Positions 1 through 4,662 of a DNA stretch of 5,832 nt are shown here, piece after piece. The position numbers were made by a program, and so were the translations under genes. The DNA comes from an uncultured Ignavibacteria bacterium (GTDB lineage: Bacteria; Bacteroidota; Ignavibacteria; Ignavibacteriales; Melioribacteraceae). The stretch covers positions 1-5,832 of the forward strand of contig CALGLM010000503.1 in assembly GCA_937930275.1 (NCBI GenBank), given 5' to 3'. Every line of letters starts with the position of its first letter. Positions within the stretch are counted from its first letter, which is position 1. Under the pieces are notes generated by a model. The model was not told the DNA's origin. It did no database searches and saw nothing but the letters and a program-made list of their open reading frames with translations.

Positions 1-492
1 TAATACCATTGTTTCCAGTTCATCTTTTTTAACTTTACGAGGATCATTTAAATAATACTCTATTGATTCCGGTTTAGGTTTTAAGTTGTTTTCCGACATA
101 TATTTTGTCATTCTTTCATATGTTTTTCCGACCTGTAAATATGAACCTACGTGCATAGCCATTAAATATTTTCCCCCTTCAATTTTACCGCAACCTATCT
201 CTCCTTCTCCCGATGTTTCTCTATCAATAGGAAATCCGATAATTACATCCCATTTATGAGTAAACATCTTAAAGAACGCTATAAATTTATTCTGCTTATT
301 TAATTTTACCCAATCTAAGTTTTCATACTTTACAAACGGAGCCCTTGTTACCGGAATATTTTTTCTTCTCATTAAATCTAAAATTGTCGTGTACGAATTC
401 TGAATTGCTTTTGCCATTTGCGGTACGGTTACTACTTTTCTAATTTCTAAAGTTCTTTCTGTTTCTCTTGTAATTAATTCAATACTACTCAT
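1..492 (-). CDS. GyrI-like small-molecule-binding domain protein (3' end cut by window edge)
   Basis: My own translation of the minus strand gives 164 residues from ATG at 492 with no stop before base 1, so the C-terminus is missing. The protein looks like a stand-alone GyrI-like/AraC effector-binding (SHS2-type) domain. It opens with a short strand (IELITRETERTLEIRKVV), followed by a helix (residues 24-44). It has the family-like GFPID strand at 86-90, a KIEGGKYLMAMHVGSY strand-turn at 103-118, a helix at 122-136, and the closing IEYYLNDPRKV segment at 144-154. Family members end within a few residues of that last motif, so probably under ten residues are lost. There is no helix-turn-helix, so it is unlikely to be a DNA-binding regulator itself; such solo domains bind small, often hydrophobic or cationic ligands. 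The start is supported by a GGAG Shine-Dalgarno 6 nt upstream. It is divergent from the aspartase fusion. The ligand cannot be deduced. Confidence 0.8.
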   Translation of the reverse strand, partial: MSSIELITRETERTLEIRKVVTVPQMAKAIQNSYTTILDLMRRKNIPVTRAPFVKYENLDWVKLNKQNKFIAFFKMFTHKWDVIIGFPIDRETSGEGEIGCGKIEGGKYLMAMHVGSYLQVGKTYERMTKYMSENNLKPKPESIEYYLNDPRKVKKDELETMVL

Positions 493-498
493 TATCTT

Positions 499-502
499 CT
501 CC
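499..502 (-). promoter_or_regulatory. Shine-Dalgarno GGAG of the GyrI-like gene
   Basis: On the minus strand ACGGAGAAGATA precedes the ATG at 492, with GGAG ending 6 nt from the start. This is the clearest ribosome binding site in the window, and it fixes the start of a gene whose other end is cut off. Confidence 0.65.
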
Positions 503-539
503 GTAAATTCTAAATCTCTTTTAACGAAATTAAAAAAAA

Positions 540-545
540 ATTATA
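540..545 (-). promoter_or_regulatory. Possible -10 box (TATAAT) for the GyrI-like gene
   Basis: A perfect TATAAT reads on the minus strand here, next to a run of nine T residues (532-540 as A on the plus strand). It would put a start of transcription near 533 and leave a leader of about 40 nt. No good -35 hexamer sits 16-18 nt upstream. The region is so AT-rich that a chance match is possible, and a Bacteroidota host would use a different consensus. Confidence 0.25.
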
Positions 546-688
546 TAAGTTTGTAATATTTTCTTTTGATATTTTACACTTTGTTTAAAAATACTCTAAT
601 AAACTTAAAAAAACACTTGAATACTATTTTTAAGTTGATTAATTTATTTAACATAAAATTTATATTTATTTATCTATACGAGTTGATT

Positions 689-2563
689 ATGGACACCAAT
701 GTTGTTAAAGAATTTTTGAAAAAAATTGTATTATTTAAGGATTTAAGCGATACGGAGCTTGAACTTGTTACTAATTTAATTGAGATTAAAACTTTTGAAA
801 AAGATTCATATTTATTTTACGAAAATAATCCGAGAAAAAATTTATTTGTTATTTACGAAGGTGAAGTAGAATTATTTAAGCGTACTCCGTTTGGAGAAGA
901 AAAACGCTTATCATTTTTTAGTCGTTACGATTTTATAGGAGAAGGTGCATTATTGGACGATTCCCCCCATAGCACTAATGCCCGTGCTTTATTAGAATCT
1001 ACAATTTTTGTATTAACTCGAGAGAAATTCCAAAGTTTAATTGATGACTATGGTTCAATTGCCGTTAAAATATACAATCATGTTGCACGTGTTATTTCGC
1101 GTAGAATGAGACAAACCAACGCACGTGTTATTAATATTGCCGCACAATATGAAAGCGGTCGCACTCGTACCGAACATGATTTATTGGGAGATAGAGAAGT
1201 ACCGTACGAATACTATTACGGAGTACAAACTTTACGAGCCTTGGAAAACTTTAGCATAAGCAGTGTAAGTTTATCCGCTTATCCTACACTTATTGAAGGA
1301 CTTGCAATTGTTAAAATGGCTGCAGCTAAAGCTAATTTAGATTTAGGTTTACTTTCTAAACCTGTTGCCGATGCTATCGTTCAAGCTTGTAACGAAATAT
1401 TAAACGGAAAACTTCATCCGCATTTTGTTGTAGATATGATTCAAGGCGGTGCCGGAACGTCAACAAATATGAATGCAAACGAAGTTATTGCTAACAGAGC
1501 ACTTGAAATACTGGGATATGATAAAGGAGAATATAAATACTGTCATCCTAATAATCATGTTAATTTATCTCAGTCAACTAACGATGCTTATCCCACTGCC
1601 GTTAAAATTGCATTAATAAAATCCAACAGAACTTTAGTTTCGGTTTTGAAATTGTTAGTTGATTCATTCCGTAAAAAAGGGAAAGAATTTGCTCATATAT
1701 TAAAAATGGGCAGAACTCAACTTCAGGATGCCGTTCCTATGACTTTAGGTCAAGAATTTGAAGCTTACGCCTCAACCCTAAGCGAAGAAATAAGCAGACT
1801 TGAAGATAACGTTAAACTATTTTTAGAAGTAAACATGGGTGCAACCGCTATAGGCACTGGAATTAACAGTGACCCCGGTTATAGCGCCAAAGTAGTTAAA
1901 CATTTGCAGGAAATTACCGGAATGAATATAGTATTGGCGCCTAACTTGGTAGAAGCCACACAAGATACCGGAGCTTTTATTATGTACTCATCCGCCGTTA
2001 AAAGATTGGCTGTTAAGTTAAGTAAAATTTCAAATGATTTAAGATTGCTTTCAAGCGGTCCACGCGCCGGTTTGGGTGAAATTAATTTACCCAAAATGCA
2101 ACCCGGTTCATCAATAATGCCCGGCAAAGTAAATCCCGTAATACCCGAAGTAGTTAATCAAATTGCATTTAAAGTTATCGGAAATGACCTTACGGTTACC
2201 TTGGCGGCAGAAGCCGGACAACTGGAACTGAACGTAATGGAACCGGTTATAGTACAAAGTTTATTTGAATCGATAGAAATGTTAAAGAACGGAATGACTA
2301 CATTAATGTATCGTTGTATAGACGGAATTACCGCAAACGAACAAAAATGCAGAGATTATATATTAAACAGTATAGGAATTGTAACCGCATTAAACCCTGT
2401 TTTAGGTTACGAAACTTGTTCTGCTTTAGCAAAAGAAGCTTTAGAAACAAATCGCGGTGTTTACGAACTGGTATTGGAACAAAAACTACTTTCTAAAGAA
2501 GTTTTGGACGAATTACTCGCTCCCGAAAACATGATTGCACCGCAAAAAATGACAAAAGAATAG
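689..2563 (+). CDS. Aspartate ammonia-lyase fused to an N-terminal cyclic-nucleotide-binding-type domain
   Basis: This 624-residue protein joins two domains. Residues about 5-115 form a CNB/Crp-type beta-roll sensor (FYENNPRKNLFVIYEGEVEL, then GEGALLDD at 84-91), followed by a helical connector (117-153). Residues about 159-624 are a full-length aspartase of the E. coli AspA type, about 470 residues. Recognisable are EHDLLGDREVP, GGAGTSTNMNANEV (253-266), QSTNDAYP (295-302), KMGRTQLQDAVP (339-350), and the fumarase/aspartase signature GSSIMPGKVNP (473-483), which carries the presumed catalytic Ser474 and Lys480. The TQLQDAVP form favours aspartase over fumarase. The reaction is L-aspartate to fumarate plus ammonia, in the cytoplasm by a homotetramer. 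I chose ATG 689 because the CNB domain begins right after it, a GAG at 680-682 can act as a weak Shine-Dalgarno, and the upstream in-frame extension to 566 is low complexity. No DNA-binding domain is present, so the sensor probably regulates the enzyme directly (inference). The gene appears monocistronic. Confidence 0.93.
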   Translation: MDTNVVKEFLKKIVLFKDLSDTELELVTNLIEIKTFEKDSYLFYENNPRKNLFVIYEGEVELFKRTPFGEEKRLSFFSRYDFIGEGALLDDSPHSTNARALLESTIFVLTREKFQSLIDDYGSIAVKIYNHVARVISRRMRQTNARVINIAAQYESGRTRTEHDLLGDREVPYEYYYGVQTLRALENFSISSVSLSAYPTLIEGLAIVKMAAAKANLDLGLLSKPVADAIVQACNEILNGKLHPHFVVDMIQGGAGTSTNMNANEVIANRALEILGYDKGEYKYCHPNNHVNLSQSTNDAYPTAVKIALIKSNRTLVSVLKLLVDSFRKKGKEFAHILKMGRTQLQDAVPMTLGQEFEAYASTLSEEISRLEDNVKLFLEVNMGATAIGTGINSDPGYSAKVVKHLQEITGMNIVLAPNLVEATQDTGAFIMYSSAVKRLAVKLSKISNDLRLLSSGPRAGLGEINLPKMQPGSSIMPGKVNPVIPEVVNQIAFKVIGNDLTVTLAAEAGQLELNVMEPVIVQSLFESIEMLKNGMTTLMYRCIDGITANEQKCRDYILNSIGIVTALNPVLGYETCSALAKEALETNRGVYELVLEQKLLSKEVLDELLAPENMIAPQKMTKE

Positions 2564-2572
2564 GCATTAATA

Positions 2573-2602
2573 AATCGGAGACAGATTTTCTCGTCTCCGA
2601 TT
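2573..2602 (+). terminator. Hairpin between convergent genes, probable bidirectional terminator
   Basis: AATCGGAGAC (2573-2582) and GTCTCCGATT (2593-2602) form a perfect 10-bp stem around a 10-nt loop, starting 9 nt after the aspartase stop. The right arm runs into the TAA stop of the convergent ATPase gene (2601-2603 on the minus strand). Neither side has a strong U-tract: ACAATACAAATT follows on the plus strand and TTATTAATGC on the minus strand. Position and stem strength support termination in both directions, but it is not a textbook intrinsic terminator. Confidence 0.7.
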
Positions 2603-3725
2603 ACAATACAAATTCCAAGTAATTTTCTCTATCAACAACCTTAAATGTACTGTCGAGATAGTTATTAATAAAATCATTTGGTACTTTATACTTTTTATTT
2701 GACCCGTACTTTATTTCATAGGCGTTAAGTTGTCCGTTTAATTCTTCGACCAAATCAATTTCCTTTTTATCAAAAGTACGCCAAAAATAACTTGTAGTAA
2801 AAACACGTTTATATTCGTTATGTTTTAGCCTTTCACTAAAAATAAAATTTTCAAATAATTGCCCCACGTCATTTCTATAAGATAAATCGTTAAATTGCAT
2901 AATTAAGCCATTTCTAATACCGTTATCTATAAAATAATACTTGTTTTTACTTGTAATTTCTTTTCGTAAATTTTTACTATAAGGTGTAAGTCGTTTAACA
3001 ACAAAAGCTCTTTCCAAAATGTCCAGATAACGCTGAATTGTTTTTACATCCATTCTAACTTGTGTTGCCAATTCGTTTACCGATACTTGCGAACCGATTT
3101 GAAAAGCCAGCAACTTCAATAAGTCAATTATTTGTTTATTACCTCGTATGTTTTCAACAAAAAGCACATCTTTAAAAAGGTAAGAATTAACTATTTCCAC
3201 AAGCAATTCGGTTTTTTCTTGTTTATTTTTTGCTAACGCTATTTCCGGATAAGAACCAAAAACTAAAAACTCATTTAGTTTTTCTTTTAGCTCATATTTA
3301 TTGTAAATGTTTAATAATTCGTTTTGAGAGAAAGGAAACATCATTAATTCCCGCTTTCTTCCTGTTAAAGGCTCACCTACCTGCTGATTAATTTCGAATA
3401 AAGACGAACCGGTCACTATTACATTTAAATCAGGTCTTGCGTCTATTAGTATTTTTAATCCGAAGCCAAGGTTATTAATCCTCTGAGCTTCATCTAATGC
3501 AATTAATTCATACCCTTCGGCATATTCTGTAATTCTATCAATTCTATTACTTGATAACAGATCTTGGATTCTAATATCATCACCCGAATCAAGTTTATAC
3601 TTTAAGCCACATTTTCCCAAATAAGAGTGCAATAAATAGGTTTTTCCGACTCTTCTTGCACCATAAATAATTAATACTTTACCTGCTTTTATATTCTCGT
3701 TAATATTTATATCTCGTAGTACCAT
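2601..3725 (-). CDS. AAA-family ATPase with DUF4143 C-terminal domain
   Basis: This complete protein of 374 residues has the usual length and order of the AAA_14/DUF4143 family. Walker A is GARRVGKT (22-29), Walker B is LIALDEAQ (74-81), sensor 1 is VIVTGSS (102-108), and LTGRKRE (120-126) holds the arginine typical of the family. A winged-helix-like stretch (about 200-250: SVNELATQVRMDVKTIQRYL) follows. The C-terminus looks like a PD-(D/E)XK nuclease fold, with Glu292 in FENFI, Asp324 in EIDLV, and Glu337-x-Lys339 in AYEIKYG. The biochemical role of this very widespread family is not established; it often occurs in many copies in Bacteroidota and archaea and is treated as accessory. The start ATG 3725 has GGGA 5 nt upstream. 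A 15-nt palindrome lies 18-32 nt before the start, where it could act as an operator. The gene converges with the aspartase and lies downstream of the phosphatase. Confidence 0.9.
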   Translation of the reverse strand: MVLRDININENIKAGKVLIIYGARRVGKTYLLHSYLGKCGLKYKLDSGDDIRIQDLLSSNRIDRITEYAEGYELIALDEAQRINNLGFGLKILIDARPDLNVIVTGSSLFEINQQVGEPLTGRKRELMMFPFSQNELLNIYNKYELKEKLNEFLVFGSYPEIALAKNKQEKTELLVEIVNSYLFKDVLFVENIRGNKQIIDLLKLLAFQIGSQVSVNELATQVRMDVKTIQRYLDILERAFVVKRLTPYSKNLRKEITSKNKYYFIDNGIRNGLIMQFNDLSYRNDVGQLFENFIFSERLKHNEYKRVFTTSYFWRTFDKKEIDLVEELNGQLNAYEIKYGSNKKYKVPNDFINNYLDSTFKVVDRENYLEFVL

Positions 3726-3742
3726 ATATTTCCCTTATTTTA

Positions 3743-3757
3743 TGGAATAAAATTCCA
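3743..3757. promoter_or_regulatory. 15-nt palindrome, candidate operator of the ATPase gene
   Basis: TGGAAT-AAA-ATTCCA is a perfect inverted repeat with 6-nt arms, 18 nt upstream of the ATPase start. A second copy matching 13 of 15 bases, TGGAATACAACTCCA, lies at 3892-3906. Two copies in one upstream region suggest a dimeric regulator site or a repeat element. The function is inferred from position only. Confidence 0.4.
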
Positions 3758-3815
3758 AATATTTAGATTAATATATGTATTTTAAAATAGATTACAATAT
3801 TTTAATTTTGTAATT

Positions 3816-3837
3816 TACACAGAATTATTTTTGTGTA
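3816..3837. repeat. Short hairpin TACACA/TGTGTA
   Basis: The arms TACACAGAA (3816-3824) and TTTTGTGTA (3829-3837) enclose the loop TTAT. Eight pairs are Watson-Crick and one is G-U if read as plus-strand RNA; on the minus strand that pair becomes an A-C mismatch. No U-tract follows and no plus-strand gene ends here, so its role is unknown. Confidence 0.35.
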
Positions 3838-3862
3838 TTTGGGATATTTTATTCAGCATTAT

Positions 3863-3902
3863 ATTATATTCCACAAATTATGCTAAATTCATGGAATACA
3901 AC
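3863..3902 (-). repeat. Stem-loop 1 of a paired repeat (17-bp stem, loop UAGCAU)
   Basis: Read as minus-strand RNA, 3902-3886 pairs with 3879-3863 in an uninterrupted 17-bp stem with 13 Watson-Crick and 4 G-U pairs, closing a UAGCAU loop. On the plus strand the same four pairs would be A-C mismatches. Its core (3870-3895) matches 24 of 26 bases of stem-loop 2 at a spacing of 33 nt. It lies 40-80 nt past the phosphatase stop, on the strand that gene is transcribed from. Confidence 0.55.
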
Positions 3903-3928
3903 TCCATAAATTATGCTAAATTTATGGA
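3903..3928 (-). repeat. Stem-loop 2 of a paired repeat (10-bp perfect stem, same UAGCAU loop)
   Basis: On the minus strand UCCAUAAAUU (3928-3919) pairs perfectly with AAUUUAUGGA (3912-3903) around the loop UAGCAU. It ends one base from stem-loop 1, so the two are directly adjacent. It begins 15 nt after the phosphatase stop codon, where a terminator or 3'-end protecting hairpin would be expected, but no U-tract follows. Confidence 0.55.
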
Positions 3929-3942
3929 TTTTGAGGGCAAGA

Positions 3943-4587
3943 TTAATCTATTTTATAAATATAATTCGGTAATTTTACTATTTTTCCGTTATAGCCGCCG
4001 CTAAAATCCGTTTCCTGGTCTCCGATATTTGCAATAATATTGTAACCGTTTGCACTCATCTGCTTACGCATTGCGTATTTAAAATCTGCCATACTGGGAA
4101 ATGAATCTAAAGGTTTTCTACAAATTAAAGTATCAAATTTTGTGTATCCTTCAGCAATTAAATTCTTATATGTTGCTTCGTAATTTTTAGTACTCCTTCC
4201 GGTTATAAATATAACTTTTATATCTTTTTCAATTAAAATGTTATATAAATTTTTTACGGGTAAAATTGCCTTGGCTATTCCTTTATCCTGCCAGTCTGAC
4301 CATAATTTATGTTCGTACCCAAAATCAATAGATTTTATATAATCGTAATTAGAAAGAGTTGTTTCGTCAACATCAAAAACAACAGCGTCGTTATGTTTTA
4401 CATCATAAAATTTAAAGTGACTATTAATTTCTTCCAAAACACTATTCAAATCATTATAATATTTTTCGGTCTCGTAATAATCAACGACCTTATTTTTTGC
4501 ATCGGTTAAATTTATTATTTTTGTCGAACTACATCCGCTAACCGTAAGCAATATTAATAATATTAACAAGTATTTTTTCATATTCAT
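3943..4587 (-). CDS. HAD subfamily IIIB acid-phosphatase-like lipoprotein
   Basis: This 214-residue protein starts with a lipoprotein signal peptide: MNMKK, a Leu/Ile-rich core, and the lipobox VSGC with the lipidated Cys at 19 followed by Ser-Ser. The mature part is a HAD hydrolase. Motif I is FDVDETTLSN (71-80, nucleophile Asp72 and acid/base Asp74), motif II is FITGRS (Thr129), the motif III Lys is probably Lys170 in FKYAMR (Lys158 is an alternative), and motif IV is IGDQETDFSGG (Asp190, Asp194). This pattern is that of the class B acid phosphatase/e(P4)-like subfamily, which dephosphorylates nucleotides or other phosphomonoesters in the periplasm with Mg2+. At about 196 mature residues it is shorter than e(P4), so the substrate is uncertain. 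Two starts are possible, ATG 4587 or ATG 4581 (MKKYL). Neither has a good Shine-Dalgarno. It lies just downstream of the hslU terminator, so it probably has its own promoter. Confidence 0.88.
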   Translation of the reverse strand: MNMKKYLLILLILLTVSGCSSTKIINLTDAKNKVVDYYETEKYYNDLNSVLEEINSHFKFYDVKHNDAVVFDVDETTLSNYDYIKSIDFGYEHKLWSDWQDKGIAKAILPVKNLYNILIEKDIKVIFITGRSTKNYEATYKNLIAEGYTKFDTLICRKPLDSFPSMADFKYAMRKQMSANGYNIIANIGDQETDFSGGYNGKIVKLPNYIYKID

Positions 4588-4601
4588 GCTTTATTATTTA
4601 A

Positions 4602-4647
4602 TAAAAAACCTCGATTTATTTTACAATCTAATAAAATAAAACGAGGT
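4602..4647 (-). terminator. Intrinsic terminator of hslU
   Basis: Reading the minus strand, ACCTCGTTTTATTTTA (4647-4632) pairs with TAAAATAAATCGAGGT (4623-4608), a 16-bp stem with one T-T mismatch and an 8-nt loop. A run of T follows immediately (4608-4603). It starts 15 nt after the hslU stop. It is the best terminator in the window and separates hslU from the phosphatase gene. Confidence 0.85.
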
Positions 4648-4662
4648 ATAATTTTTATAAAA

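Larger units (their letters stand above)
493..688. other. Divergent intergenic/promoter region
   Basis: These 196 nt separate the divergent GyrI-like gene and aspartase fusion, so both promoters should lie here. The stretch is very AT-rich and has A- and T-tracts. For the plus strand I found only weak candidates: TTGATA at 566-571 followed 18 nt later by AATACT at 590-595, and TTGATT at 635-640 with no matching -10. Bases 566-688 are open in the frame of the downstream gene, but the translation is Phe/Ile/Leu/Asn/Lys-rich low complexity, as expected of untranslated AT-rich DNA. Confidence 0.6.
3726..3942. other. Intergenic region dense in inverted repeats
   Basis: These 217 nt lie between two minus-strand genes and contain no plausible coding frame. 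They hold a 15-nt palindrome (3743-3757), a hairpin with 7-bp arms ATTACAA/TTGTAAT (3791-3797, 3808-3814), a hairpin TACACA/TGTGTA (3816-3821, 3832-3837) whose stem extends to 9 bp with one G-U on the plus strand, and two abutting stem-loops (3863-3902, 3903-3928). The region must contain the terminator of the phosphatase gene and/or the promoter of the ATPase gene, but I could not assign a convincing promoter. Confidence 0.6.

Noticed and set aside
550..583. Bacteroidota-type promoter for the aspartase (TTTG at 550-553 and TTTG at 580-583)
   Set aside because: The second box lacks the TA of TAnnTTTG and the spacing is too long by a few bases, so a chance match in AT-rich sequence is likely.
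689..1160. Separate Crp/Fnr-type transcription regulator gene
   Set aside because: No helix-turn-helix follows the sensor domain; the frame runs straight into the aspartase without a stop.
1879..2127. Open frame of 82 codons on the minus strand inside the aspartase
   Set aside because: It lies fully antisense to the conserved catalytic region, has no recognisable domain, and its composition follows from the aspartase codons.
2314..2496. Open frame of 60 codons in another plus-strand frame inside the aspartase
   Set aside because: It is Arg/Lys-rich out-of-frame translation of a conserved enzyme, without a ribosome binding site or similarity I recognise.
689..2563. Fumarase rather than aspartase
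   Set aside because: The two share the GSSxMPxKxNP signature, but the overall sequence (LLGDREVP, TQLQDAVPMTLGQEF, DLRLLSSGPRAGLGEINLP) follows E. coli-type aspartase closely.
3870..3928. CRISPR-like pair of 26-nt repeats
   Set aside because: There are only two copies, the gap between them is 7 nt, and there are no spacers or cas genes. The stem-loop structure explains the repeat better.
4309..4509. Open frame of 66 codons on the plus strand opposite the phosphatase
   Set aside because: It is antisense to the HAD motif I region, Ile/Phe-rich from AT-rich codons, with no start context.
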